From an uncultured Oscillospiraceae bacterium (GTDB lineage: Bacteria > Bacillota > Clostridia > Oscillospirales > Ruminococcaceae): DNA of 24,509 nt. Both the position numbers and the translations under genes were made by a program. Each line of letters opens with the position of its first letter. Within the stretch, counting starts at the first letter, position 1. The stretch lies in the NCBI GenBank assembly GCA_934454435.1, contig CAKSGA010000022.1, forward strand, positions 1 through 24,509, given 5' to 3'. The notes beneath the pieces are model-generated. The model was not told the DNA's origin, made no database searches, and saw nothing but the letters and a program-made list of their open reading frames with translations. This document shows positions 1 through 7,975 of the stretch, in pieces.

Positions 1-134
1 AAGGCATCGACAGGAAAAGTGTCATACCTTTTTCCAAGCGTCTTTTCGGTCATGGCATGAACAGTGCTTTGGTAAATGTTCAGCCAGGCTCAGGGACAAG
101 TTATTTGTTGCATAACGGACCGATGTGAATGGTG

Positions 135-1508
135 TCACATTGAGATAAGGCCGAATGCATTTGCGACCGAGCTTATCAGGATAATAGCAGCGAAAATCGG
201 GCACAGGTACTTTATCATAAAGTTAAAGATTACTTTTCGCTTGAAAGTTCCGTTTTCCTGGGTCATTTCCTCTTCGATTCTTCTGACGCCCATAACCCGT
301 GACACCAGCAGACAGGTGGCAATAGCAGCTATCGGCATCATCACGGAGTTCGTGAGGAAATCGAAGAAATCCAGGAACTGCATTCCGAGTATCCGGACGC
401 TGCCCAGAGGCCCATATCCCAGGGAGGACAGGGTTCCAAGCGTTACCATGATCCCTGTGATGATCATGGTGGATTTTTTCCTTCCCCAGCCGAGTTCGTC
501 CTGGAAAGTCGAAACGGCGCTTTCGGTAAGGGCAATGGAACTGGTCAGCGCAGCGAACAGTACAAGCAGGAAGAAGAGAACTCCCACGAAGCCGCCCATA
601 TTCATATCTGCAAAAACTTTGGGGATAGTAATGAACATCAGCGACGGACCTGCCTTGAGATTTTCTGTATCACCTCCGGAGAATGCGAAAACAGCAGGAA
701 TTATCATGAGTCCTGCCATTATTGCAATGCCAGTGTCAAATATTTCGACATTTTGGGTGGAGCCTTCGATTGATACGTCCTTTTTCATATATGAGCCGAA
801 TGTTATCAGTATTCCCATTGCGATGGACAGCGAATAGAACATCTGTCCCATAGCTGAAACGACAGTCATCCAGGAAAAGTTCGAGAAGTTGGGTATCAGG
901 AAATACTTGACGCCTTCAAGCGCACCGGGCCGGGTGACGGAGAAAACTGTGATGACCAGTGACAGCACCACCAGAACAGGCATCATAAATTTGGAAACCC
1001 GCTCTATGCCGTGTCTGACTCCGCCGAAAATGATAACGACCGTCAGCAGGGTGAACGCAAGAAAGCAGAGTTCAGTGCTGCCTCCGCTGGATATGAACTC
1101 GCTGAAATATCCGTCCGCTGCGAGCTGTTCACTGTGTCCCATGATGTATTCTGCCAGATATTTAATTACCCAGCCGCCGATAACTGAATAATATGGAACG
1201 ATGAGAATTGGTATTATGGCGTTTATCCAGCCGCCTAAAGACAGCCACTTTGACCTGCCGAAGGATTTATATGCACCGACCGGGCTTTTCTGCGTCATTC
1301 GCCCGAGCGCTGTTTCTGCAGTTATCATGGTATATCCGAACGTAAGGGCTAAAACAATATAGATCAGCAGGAATATACCGCCGCCGTATTTCGCCGCCAG
1401 ATACGGGAATCTCCAGATATTGCCCAGTCCGACTGACGCACCTGCTGCTGACAGCACAAATCCGAGTTTACCGGAAAATGTGCTTCGCTTTTTCTGGTTC
1501 TTTTCCAT
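135..1508 (-). CDS. Neurotransmitter:sodium symporter (NSS/SNF) family transporter
   Basis: Predicted inner-membrane Na+-coupled symporter of the LeuT fold, 457 aa, the usual length for bacterial members. Seen: residues about 12-45 hold the family signature of TM1 (AAGASVGLGNIWRFPYL followed by KYGGGIF), which in LeuT carries the unwound helix contacting Na+ and the amino-acid substrate. About eleven further hydrophobic segments follow, with TM6-like SAMGQMFYSLSIAMG and TM8-like LFAALTSSIALTES regions. The start ATG has an AAGGAG ribosome binding site 6 nt upstream and an extended -10 promoter behind it. It is divergent from a paralogue of identical length. Family assignment is firm; the substrate (amino acid, indole or amine) cannot be read from the sequence. 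Confidence 0.95.
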   Translation of the reverse strand: MEKNQKKRSTFSGKLGFVLSAAGASVGLGNIWRFPYLAAKYGGGIFLLIYIVLALTFGYTMITAETALGRMTQKSPVGAYKSFGRSKWLSLGGWINAIIPILIVPYYSVIGGWVIKYLAEYIMGHSEQLAADGYFSEFISSGGSTELCFLAFTLLTVVIIFGGVRHGIERVSKFMMPVLVVLSLVITVFSVTRPGALEGVKYFLIPNFSNFSWMTVVSAMGQMFYSLSIAMGILITFGSYMKKDVSIEGSTQNVEIFDTGIAIMAGLMIIPAVFAFSGGDTENLKAGPSLMFITIPKVFADMNMGGFVGVLFFLLVLFAALTSSIALTESAVSTFQDELGWGRKKSTMIITGIMVTLGTLSSLGYGPLGSVRILGMQFLDFFDFLTNSVMMPIAAIATCLLVSRVMGVRRIEEEMTQENGTFKRKVIFNFMIKYLCPIFAAIILISSVANAFGLISM

Positions 1509-1550
1509 TTTTTTCTCCTTTTCGATAGATGATAAATCATAATTATTTTA

Positions 1551-1559
1551 ATTATAACA
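1551..1559 (-). promoter_or_regulatory. Extended -10 promoter for the leftward symporter gene
   Basis: Read on the minus strand this is TGTTATAAT, i.e. TGN followed by a perfect TATAAT, about 40 bp before the start codon. No good -35 hexamer lies 17 bp upstream, which fits an extended -10 promoter. Inferred from consensus only. Confidence 0.5.
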
Positions 1560-1613
1560 TATTATTTCCTGTTTGTATAGTACTTATCACTGATTTCCAT
1601 GAATGTTTTTGGC

Positions 1614-1642
1614 TTGACTTTTTTATTGAAACATAGTATCAT
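1614..1642 (+). promoter_or_regulatory. Sigma-A-type promoter for the rightward symporter gene
   Basis: TTGACT (1614-1619), a 17-bp spacer, then TATCAT (1637-1642), about 75 bp before the start codon at 1719. Each hexamer has one mismatch to consensus. Confidence 0.65.
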
Positions 1643-1718
1643 AGTAATAATTGTTTATGTCGAAAAATCGCCGTCATATTATCCGGATAATATTGCGGTC
1701 AAAAACGGAGGTCGGTCA

Positions 1719-3092
1719 ATGAGCAGAGAAAAACTTGGGAGCAGACTGGGATTTATACTGTTGAGCGCTGGCTGCGCCATAGGTATCGGAAACGTCTGGA
1801 AGTTCCCGTATATTGTAGGACAGAACGGCGGCGGGCTGTTCGTGCTTATCTATCTTGTGTTCCTGGCGATACTGGGAATTCCTGTACTGACAATGGAGTT
1901 TTCAGTCGGAAGAGCCGCACAGCGCAGTCCGGTTAAGATGTATCAGCAAATTGAGCCTAAGGGCTCAAAGTGGCATATTCATGGCGTTGCAGCCATGGTT
2001 GGCAGCTATATTCTGCTGATGTTTTACACTACAGTTGCCGGCTGGATGCTGAGATACTTTTTCTCCACAGCGAGCGGAGCTCTTTCTGACCTTGACGCTG
2101 CTGGCATATCGGAACATTTTGACTCCGTTCTCGCTGACGCACCAATGATGATATTGTTCGTGACGATAGTCCTCGCAACGGCGGTTCTGATATGCTCGAT
2201 AGGGCTGAAAAACGGTCTGGAGCGTGTGACGAAGGTCATGATGCTGGCTCTGTTGGTTATCATGGTTATTCTTGCGATTAACAGTTTCTTTATGGATGGC
2301 GGCGAAGCAGGACTTGCATTCTACCTCAGGCCGAATTTTGAAGAAATACAGAAAGCCGGCATTGGAAACGTTGTTGTAAGCGCAATGAATCAGGCGTTCT
2401 TTACGCTGAGCCTTGGCATGGGCGGAATGGCTATTTTCGGCAGCTACATCGGCAAGGACAGGTCGCTGCTCGGCGAATCTGTGAATGTTGCGCTGCTGGA
2501 CACTTTCGTTGCATTTTCATCGGGTCTTATCATCTTCCCGGCATGCTTTGCGTATGGAGTTGACGTTGGCAGCGGTCCCAGCCTAATTTTCCTGACGCTT
2601 CCCAACATATTCAACCACATTCCGCTAGGACGTTTATGGGGCAGTCTGTTCTTCGTGTTCATGTCGTTTGCGGCGCTGTCCACTGTGCTTGCGGTTTTCG
2701 AGGAGATAACCGCCTGCGTTGAGGACCTCACCGGCTGGAGCAGAAGAAAATGCTGTATTTTCAATGGATTTCTGCTGTTGGTGCTTTCCGTACCCTGCTG
2801 CCTGGGGTTCAACGTCCTGAGCGGCTTTCAGCCGATGGGCGAGGGTACGAACATAATGGATATCGAAGATTTCATCGTAAGCAATCTGGTTCTTCCGTTA
2901 AGTTCACTCGTGCTCATACTGTTCTGCACAATGAAAAGGGGCTGGGGCTGGGAAAACTATATGAATGAAGTGAACACAGGAAAAGGTCTGAAGATAAAAA
3001 ACTTCATGCGGGGATATCTGACCTATGTTCTTCCAGTTATGGTCGCCATTATTTTCGTGATCGGTATAGTACAGAAATTTTTTACGGTTTAG
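1719..3092 (+). CDS. Neurotransmitter:sodium symporter (NSS/SNF) family transporter
   Basis: Second LeuT-fold Na+ symporter, 457 aa. I chose the ATG at 1719 because it follows a CGGAGG ribosome binding site by 7 nt and puts the conserved TM1 at residues 10-40 (SAGCAIGIGNVWKFPY, QNGGGLF). A longer reading from 1599 would start upstream of the -10 box and add about 40 aa not found in the family. TM6-like SAMNQAFFTLSLGMGG and a TM8-like segment (SFAALSTVLAVFEE) are present, and the C-terminus ends in a final membrane helix. It diverges from the other NSS gene and differs clearly from it in sequence, so these look like old paralogues rather than a recent duplication. Substrate unknown. Confidence 0.95.
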   Translation: MSREKLGSRLGFILLSAGCAIGIGNVWKFPYIVGQNGGGLFVLIYLVFLAILGIPVLTMEFSVGRAAQRSPVKMYQQIEPKGSKWHIHGVAAMVGSYILLMFYTTVAGWMLRYFFSTASGALSDLDAAGISEHFDSVLADAPMMILFVTIVLATAVLICSIGLKNGLERVTKVMMLALLVIMVILAINSFFMDGGEAGLAFYLRPNFEEIQKAGIGNVVVSAMNQAFFTLSLGMGGMAIFGSYIGKDRSLLGESVNVALLDTFVAFSSGLIIFPACFAYGVDVGSGPSLIFLTLPNIFNHIPLGRLWGSLFFVFMSFAALSTVLAVFEEITACVEDLTGWSRRKCCIFNGFLLLVLSVPCCLGFNVLSGFQPMGEGTNIMDIEDFIVSNLVLPLSSLVLILFCTMKRGWGWENYMNEVNTGKGLKIKNFMRGYLTYVLPVMVAIIFVIGIVQKFFTV

Positions 3093-3126
3093 GCGTTTTC
3101 TGCGCTCAGGCTGTTCGGTCAATTAT

Positions 3127-3155
3127 GGTCGCCTCTAAAAGCCTCGTTTGAAAAG
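3127..3155 (+). repeat. Solo terminal-repeat remnant related to the element at 7709-7867
   Basis: The stretch starting GGTCGCCTCTAAAAGCC and running on through CGTTTGA matches the left end of the MITE-like element at 7709 at about 22 of 25 positions. The shared word AGCACAC follows in both copies. I found no matching right end before the next gene, so this is a degenerate or solo end lying 35 bp after the symporter stop codon. Confidence 0.5.
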
Positions 3156-3163
3156 CACACTAC

Positions 3164-3203
3164 GGCGCATGTTTTTTTCTGGAGCACAGGATAAACATGC
3201 GCC
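3164..3203 (+). terminator. Stem-loop downstream of the symporter gene, possible terminator
   Basis: Perfect 11-bp inverted repeat GGCGCATGTTT (3164-3174) and AAACATGCGCC (3193-3203) with an 18-nt loop. Only a short TTTT follows after several bases, so termination is uncertain. It may instead be part of the degenerate repeat starting at 3127. Confidence 0.4.
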
Positions 3204-3227
3204 CTGCGCTTTTGCAGCGATGCGCTC

Positions 3228-3256
3228 TTGACTTCCGGCTTGTTTTGTGATATTAT
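3228..3256 (+). promoter_or_regulatory. Sigma-A-type promoter for the hydrolase pair
   Basis: TTGACT (3228-3233), 17-bp spacer, TATTAT (3251-3256). The leader that follows holds a small GTTAGC/GCTAAC hairpin near 3301-3316 just before the ribosome binding site. Confidence 0.6.
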
Positions 3257-3336
3257 TTAAGAAACAGGACTATATGTTCTGTATTTTATTTTGTAGCAAC
3301 GTTAGCTTTGGCTAACTTGAGCTTTAGGAGCTGCTT

Positions 3337-4266
3337 ATGAAAAAGGTATTATTTGATAAAGAAAAAGATGGATTTTACGGTACATATTATGAAAATCCTC
3401 AGGGTTCCGACTGCACGATGATAGGCCTGTTTGGTGATGATCCAAACAGCTATATGGCGAAGTGTGGAGTCAAATGGCTGCATAAGAACGGCGTAAATGC
3501 ACTTTGCATTTCCCCGGGCAAAAAGAATTACGACCACGTGAATTTACCTCTGGAACGTTACGGGACAGCCATCGAGTGGTTAAAGGCTCACGGCAGCAGA
3601 AAAATCGGCATTATGGGAATGAGCACGGTGGGAATGGACGCCATTGTTGCAGCGTCTTATTTCCCTGATATAACGCTGACATTCGGACTTACAGCCAGCG
3701 ATTTTGTATGGCAGGGATTTGAGCAGGGAAAAAAGGACGGCTGCGGGGAATGGCCGGTTCCGGGCGCTTCAACGCTGTCCTGGAAAGGCAAACCGCTGCC
3801 ATATATGCCCTTTGTATATCAGCACTCGGAATACTGGCATAAGGTTCAGGAGGAAACGAAGGGCTCCGGGGACTTTATGCGTTCGACCCGTCTGTTTATT
3901 GATTCTGAAAACGCCAGGGAACACTCTGAAGACGAAATGATAAAAGTGGAGAATATCCACGGAAAGCTGTTTCTCATCGGCGCCGATGATGATTCTTTCT
4001 GGGAAGCCGGGAAATATGTCCGCCGAATGGATAAGCGTCTGCAAGAACGTCCGCATAAGTGCGAGTATGAAGCTCTTGTTTACGAGCATGGAACGCATTT
4101 CGTGCTTCCCGAATCACTGCTCCGTGCGGCTCTTCCGGTAGGACTGAAATTTGTGCTCCGGTTTGTTTTCAGGGCAGCCAGGGAGTACCCCACTAAATGC
4201 GAACAGACGAGAAAGGATATAGACAACAGGCTTTCAGCAGCGCTGAGGGAATGGTCGGCGGAATAA
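3337..4266 (+). CDS. Alpha/beta hydrolase, BAAT_C (acyl-CoA thioester hydrolase/bile acid-CoA:amino acid N-acyltransferase C-terminal) type
   Basis: 309 aa cytoplasmic alpha/beta-hydrolase. Seen: nucleophile elbow GMSTVG with Ser96, an acid candidate in GADDDSFWEAG (Asp217-219) and a His in EHGTHFVLPE (His251 or His254). The segment from KYGTAIEWLKAHG onward, the WKGKPLPYMPF motif and this triad order resemble the BAAT_C domain. The N-terminal thioesterase/Ig-like domain of full eukaryotic BAAT proteins is absent, as in many bacterial stand-alone versions. The ATG is preceded by AGGAG. The next hydrolase starts 66 bp downstream with no terminator seen, so the two are probably co-transcribed. 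Natural substrate unknown; amidase or thioesterase activity are both possible. Confidence 0.8.
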   Translation: MKKVLFDKEKDGFYGTYYENPQGSDCTMIGLFGDDPNSYMAKCGVKWLHKNGVNALCISPGKKNYDHVNLPLERYGTAIEWLKAHGSRKIGIMGMSTVGMDAIVAASYFPDITLTFGLTASDFVWQGFEQGKKDGCGEWPVPGASTLSWKGKPLPYMPFVYQHSEYWHKVQEETKGSGDFMRSTRLFIDSENAREHSEDEMIKVENIHGKLFLIGADDDSFWEAGKYVRRMDKRLQERPHKCEYEALVYEHGTHFVLPESLLRAALPVGLKFVLRFVFRAAREYPTKCEQTRKDIDNRLSAALREWSAE

Positions 4267-4331
4267 TTTGAGGTTTATGAAAGCCGTGATGGCGTCATTT
4301 TAATCAGCCGTAAAAGGTAAGGAGTATCACC

Positions 4332-5075
4332 ATGGAAATAAAGCAATTTGGAAATCAGAACGGAAAGAAAATCATGCTGCTGCACGGAAATCTGATGTGC
4401 TGGCGGCAGTTCGAGGATATTATTCCTCTGCTGGAAAAGGACTACTCTGTGTATGCTGTCAGCTTTGACGGCTTTGACGGCTCTGGGACAACTACATACA
4501 CAACGGCGCAGGGGCAGGCTGACAAGCTGGCAGATTACATCAGCACAGAGCTTGGAGGTCATCTGGACATGCTCTTTGCAGAGTCCCTCGGCTGCGGCCC
4601 GGCGGTTTTCCTGAAGTCCTCACCTAAGGTTCAGACAGACCACATGATACTCAGCGGTCCGGAGTATCTGGATTTCGGCATGATGAACAAGCTGCTTCTG
4701 AAAATCATGCCGAAGAAGCAATACAAGACGGCGCATGAAAAGTCCATGCCCGCATGGGTGCTGAAATTCATGGGTCAGACGGAACAGGGAATGCAGACCA
4801 TGATGAGCCGCATTCCTGACAATATCAGTCTGGAATCAGTCAGGGCGACCTGGGAAGCGGGACTATATCTTTATCGCTCGGATTTCCCGGTACAACCGGG
4901 GGCCAGCGTTGCCTGCTGGTACGGTGAAAAAGAGGGTCACATGAAAAAGGCTATAAAAATGTTGAAAGCAGCATATCCTAAGCTGACGGTCCGCTGCTTC
5001 ATCGGGTTCGGTCATGGCGACATAATCAACCACCCTGAGTTGCTGGTGGAGGAAATGACGCAGTTCATGGGGTAA
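4332..5075 (+). CDS. Alpha/beta hydrolase
   Basis: 247 aa, small single-domain alpha/beta hydrolase. Seen: oxyanion-loop motif LLHGNLMCWRQF (residues 16-27), nucleophile elbow FAESLGCGPA with Ser85, and catalytic His228 in GFGHGDIINHPE near the C-terminus. The acid residue is not clear; Glu199 or Glu201 in WYGEKEGH, where a strand-7 acid is expected, is a candidate. No signal peptide. The ATG follows an AAGGAG site. It probably forms a two-gene unit with the preceding BAAT_C-type hydrolase. Family is confident, reaction unknown. Confidence 0.8.
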   Translation: MEIKQFGNQNGKKIMLLHGNLMCWRQFEDIIPLLEKDYSVYAVSFDGFDGSGTTTYTTAQGQADKLADYISTELGGHLDMLFAESLGCGPAVFLKSSPKVQTDHMILSGPEYLDFGMMNKLLLKIMPKKQYKTAHEKSMPAWVLKFMGQTEQGMQTMMSRIPDNISLESVRATWEAGLYLYRSDFPVQPGASVACWYGEKEGHMKKAIKMLKAAYPKLTVRCFIGFGHGDIINHPELLVEEMTQFMG

Positions 5076-5105
5076 TGCTTTACTGCATATTTTGTTTGAT
5101 TCCCG

Positions 5106-5219
5106 ATACCACCGCCCGGAATTGCGATGGTAATGTCGATCTACACGCTCACTGCCGCTATCGTCATCGGAAACCTGGGCGCAGGCATATCAGCAATTGA
5201 CAGCCGGGCGTTGATATGA
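5106..5219 (+). pseudogene. Possible remnant of a membrane protein gene
   Basis: A 37-codon open stretch reads like one hydrophobic transporter segment (PPPGIAMVMSIYTLTAA, then a Gly-rich NLGAGISAID) and ends in TGA. It has no start or ribosome binding site of its own and lies in the gap between a hydrolase and a MITE-like element. This may be the debris of a lost transporter gene; chance is also possible. Confidence 0.25.
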
Positions 5220-5233
5220 TAAAATAGATATTA

Positions 5234-5560
5234 GGCAACACCGCACAAAGACCATTTATTGGATTTTGCACGTGTCTTGCTTGCATTTTGCACAATTCTT
5301 CCTGGCAAGGCGTGTCTCCCCCGGTGGGGGAGGTCTGGCACAACATATCACCGCCTGCTATAAGTGCGATGTTACATTTTGTGCAAAACTAACGACAGAC
5401 CAGCGTTGCATCGCTTGTTGTTGACTTGAAAAAGCTTTTGCTTCCGTCAACAACTCCTCATTATACAATCTGACGAAAAATCGAGTTTTGCCAATAAGCG
5501 AAGCGTAATATTGGCAAAACTGACTGCGAAATACACGCACGATCTTTGTGCGGTATTGCC
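5234..5560. mobile_element. MITE-like element with 20-bp terminal inverted repeats
   Basis: The left end GGCAACACCGCACAAAGACC (5234-5253) and right end GATCTTTGTGCGGTATTGCC (5541-5560) are inverted repeats matching at 18 of 20 positions. No protein of any length with coding character lies inside the 327 bp. The interior is rich in perfect inverted repeats: CTCCCCC/GGGGGAG (5316-5332), GTTGTTGAC/GTCAACAAC (5417-5454) and AGTTTTGCCAAT/ATTGGCAAAACT (5484-5521). I could not find a convincing target-site duplication. The right end sits 14 bp before the ribosome binding site of the first WYL gene, so the element now supplies that gene's upstream region. Confidence 0.75.
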
Positions 5561-5589
5561 ATAAAGAAAAGCGGAAAGGAGGGCGTGCA

Positions 5590-6810
5590 GTGTCGTTCAG
5601 CGAGCTTGTGAAAAGTTTTGAGAAGATACGCAGTTACATGCGTGAGTTCTATGTTTACGGTTTCCGGACCCGCAGCGATTTTGACGGAAAGAGCGGAAGA
5701 ACATATGACAACGAGCGGCGCCGCCTTGAATGCATTCTCGGAGATCACACCGAAAGCTCCCGGGATTCTCACGGCAAGAATGTTTTCCTTTCGATAGACA
5801 GCCGCAGCGGTGAGAGAAACCCTCTGTACCGCCTGCTCCGTACCTGCAGCTTCACCGACCGGGATATCACGCTGCATTTTCTGCTGATGGATATGCTGGA
5901 CGAGCAGACTCCGCTTCTGTTCCCGCAGATCATGGAGCTCCTGAATACCTATTCAGCGGGCTTCAGCGAGCCTGTGACCTTTGACGAATCCGGCGTGCGC
6001 AAAAAGCTGTCAGAATACGAAGAGCTCGGACTTATCCGCATGGAAAAGCAGGACAGAAAGGTGCTGTATTTCCGGAGCGGAACTCCGGAGCTTTCCGGGA
6101 ATTCCGATGCGTTGGAGTTCTTTTCAGAGGTCGCTCCCTGCGGTGCGCTGGGGAATTTTATGCTTGATGATAATTCCGATGGCGTATTCAAATTCAAGCA
6201 TCACTACATCACCCACGCACTGGACAGCGATATCCTGTGTGGGCTGCTTTATGCAATTTCGGAAAAACGTTCGGTCAGGATAACGGTACGTTCGTCTGAG
6301 TGGGAGGTCGTTCCGCTGAAAATATTTGCGAGCGTCCAGAACGGCAGGGAATGGGTCATGGCGTACAGCCCAGGAGTTCATGAGATACGCTCCTATCGTG
6401 TCGATTTCATAACGGCGGTGCATATCGGGAATATTCACCCGAGGTTTGACGAGCTGCGTGACGTGCTTTGCGGAATGCAGAAAAATATGTGGGGCGTTGC
6501 ATGCAGTAAACGTGCAAGATCGCAGCGGGTGGAATTCCAGATATACATAGGCGATAACGAGGAGCACATTTACCGCAGGCTGCTGCGTGAAAAGCGCTGC
6601 GGAACGGTGGAGAGAACAGACCGGCACACTGCACGTTTCTCCGCTGAAATCGTGGACAGCGGAGAGATACGTTCATGGATACGCACATTCACGGGGAGGA
6701 TTATGCAGCTTGATTTCGGCGACAGGACCGCTGAAAATCTTCTCCGTGACGACATGCAAAAAATGTATGAGATCTACGGCATAGGGGGCGACGAAAATGC
6801 TGTTCCATGA
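5590..6810 (+). CDS. WYL-domain transcriptional regulator (subunit with winged-helix region)
   Basis: 406 aa from a GTG start at 5590, chosen because AAAGGAGGG lies 6-8 nt upstream; an in-frame GTG at 5548 lies inside the inverted repeat of the MITE-like element and has no such site. Seen: an N-terminal basic region (YDNERRRLECILGDH, about 39-53), a winged-helix-like stretch (about 95-163, LFPQIMELLNTY...VRKKLSEYEELGLIRMEKQDRKVLYF), then a WYL domain at about 212-280 (VPLKIFASVQNGREWVMAYSPG, EIRSYRVDFI) in which the name-giving WYL is WVM, and a C-terminal extension. WYL proteins are ligand- or nucleic-acid-sensing regulators. It overlaps the next WYL gene by 14 bp, indicating translational coupling and perhaps a heteromeric regulator. 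Confidence 0.85.
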   Translation: MSFSELVKSFEKIRSYMREFYVYGFRTRSDFDGKSGRTYDNERRRLECILGDHTESSRDSHGKNVFLSIDSRSGERNPLYRLLRTCSFTDRDITLHFLLMDMLDEQTPLLFPQIMELLNTYSAGFSEPVTFDESGVRKKLSEYEELGLIRMEKQDRKVLYFRSGTPELSGNSDALEFFSEVAPCGALGNFMLDDNSDGVFKFKHHYITHALDSDILCGLLYAISEKRSVRITVRSSEWEVVPLKIFASVQNGREWVMAYSPGVHEIRSYRVDFITAVHIGNIHPRFDELRDVLCGMQKNMWGVACSKRARSQRVEFQIYIGDNEEHIYRRLLREKRCGTVERTDRHTARFSAEIVDSGEIRSWIRTFTGRIMQLDFGDRTAENLLRDDMQKMYEIYGIGGDENAVP

Positions 6811-7708
6811 GGTTTACGGCGCATATTTCAGCGCAGTTTCGGAGATACTGCGCCATGCTGTTTCCGGGGAGCTTACGCCGGAACTCATGAAGCAGATATG
6901 CGATGAAAAGGCATTTTCAGAGAGCTTTCTGAAAATAATCCCGGCGCTTACCGGGGGTGAGTGGCAGCTCCTGAACAGCGACCTTTCCACCCCGCTCAAA
7001 AGTCCGCCGACAACTCCGCTGACATTACTTCAGAAGCGATGGCTGAAAGCCATATCCCTCGATCCACGCATGAAGCTGTTCGGGGCGGAGTGGGGCTTCC
7101 TGGACGGGGTGCAGCCGCTTTTCCGGCCGGAGGACATCGTGTATTTTGACCGCTATCTGGACGGAGACCCGTTCGGGGATCCGCATTATATCAGCGTATT
7201 CCGCACGGCTCTGGAGGGAGTAAGATCCGGCAGTGCAGCGGAGATACTGTATCACAGCGCAAAGGGAAATACCCGGCGCTTAAAGTGCCGGGTACAGGGT
7301 CTTGAATATTCTGAAAAGGACGACAAATTCCGGCTGAATGTCGTTGGCTGCCGTAACGTAGATATGCTGAGGCTTGCCGGGATCGAGGAGATACTTCTGT
7401 GCCCGGAACTGTATCTCAGGCCAGTCCGGCAGGTGCCTCAGAAAATGCTCTGTATGGAGGCGGAGCTCACCAACTGGCGCAATGCCCTGGAGCGTGCAAT
7501 GCTCCACTTTGCACATTTTGAACGTGAAACGTCGCACCTCGGTGGAAACAAGTACAGGCTGAAGGTCTATTACTCCGAAAATGATGAAACCGAAATGCTT
7601 ATCCGGGTGCTTTCCTTCGGACCGATGATGAGGGTGTACGCACCGGACAGCCTGGTGGAAGAGATACGCAGGCGGCTCACATTGCAGTATAAAATGGGTA
7701 TAAGATAA
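6797..7708 (+). CDS. WYL-domain protein, partner of the preceding regulator
   Basis: 303 aa; starts inside the 3' end of the previous gene. Seen: an N-terminal helical region (1-75), a stretch PLTLLQKRWLKAISLDPRMKLF (about 74-95) typical of the short partner proteins in this family, and a divergent WYL-like domain at about 140-215 (AEILYHSAKGNTRRLKCRVQGLEYSEKDDKFRLNVVG). The C-terminal part (RYKL-type strand then RVLSFGPMMRVYAPDSLVEEIRRRL) matches the WYL C-terminal extension. No clear DNA-binding helix-turn-helix of its own, so it may act with the upstream protein, much as PafB and PafC work as a pair. Its TAA stop is part of the ATAA duplicated at the insertion of the element that follows. 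Confidence 0.75.
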   Translation: MLFHEVYGAYFSAVSEILRHAVSGELTPELMKQICDEKAFSESFLKIIPALTGGEWQLLNSDLSTPLKSPPTTPLTLLQKRWLKAISLDPRMKLFGAEWGFLDGVQPLFRPEDIVYFDRYLDGDPFGDPHYISVFRTALEGVRSGSAAEILYHSAKGNTRRLKCRVQGLEYSEKDDKFRLNVVGCRNVDMLRLAGIEEILLCPELYLRPVRQVPQKMLCMEAELTNWRNALERAMLHFAHFERETSHLGGNKYRLKVYYSENDETEMLIRVLSFGPMMRVYAPDSLVEEIRRRLTLQYKMGIR

Positions 7709-7867
7709 GGTCACCTCTAAAAACCTTGTTTGAGTGAAAATGTGTATAGCACACCGACTGCTTCTTCAAACCTCCTCGTAAGGCATACAGCCTTACTTCG
7801 TCGGCTTTCATCGCATTCGGCGCACTCTACCCATTTTCCCTTTTCAAACCGGTTTTTAGAGGTTCCC
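7709..7867. mobile_element. MITE-like element with inverted repeats and 4-bp target duplication
   Basis: 159 bp. The left end GGTCACCTCTAAAAACC (7709-7725) and the right end GGTTTTTAGAGGTTCCC (7851-7867) are inverted repeats with 15 of 17 matches, and weaker symmetry extends inward through GTTTGA and GAAAATG. The flanking bases are ATAA on both sides (7705-7708 and 7868-7871), a plausible target-site duplication. The interior has a GTAAGGC/GCCTTAC hairpin and no coding capacity. A related end occurs at 3127. It separates the WYL pair from the rtcB promoter. Confidence 0.75.
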
Positions 7868-7902
7868 ATAAAAAACCTTTCTGTTTTCGCAAGTTTTTTT
7901 CC

Positions 7903-7931
7903 GTGACTTTTTCTGGCTGATGTAGTATACT
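7903..7931 (+). promoter_or_regulatory. Promoter for the RtcB gene
   Basis: GTGACT (7903-7908), 17-bp spacer, TATACT (7926-7931), about 45 bp before the start codon. The -35 box is weak and the -10 is one base off consensus. Confidence 0.5.
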
Positions 7932-7975
7932 TTGTTCATCGGAAGAAACGCCGGAAGGCAGAAAGGAGAACTTCC

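Noticed and set aside
76..837. 253-codon open frame on the plus strand inside the first symporter gene
   Set aside because: It is antisense to a gene with clear family motifs, has no ribosome binding site and its translation shows no recognisable domain.
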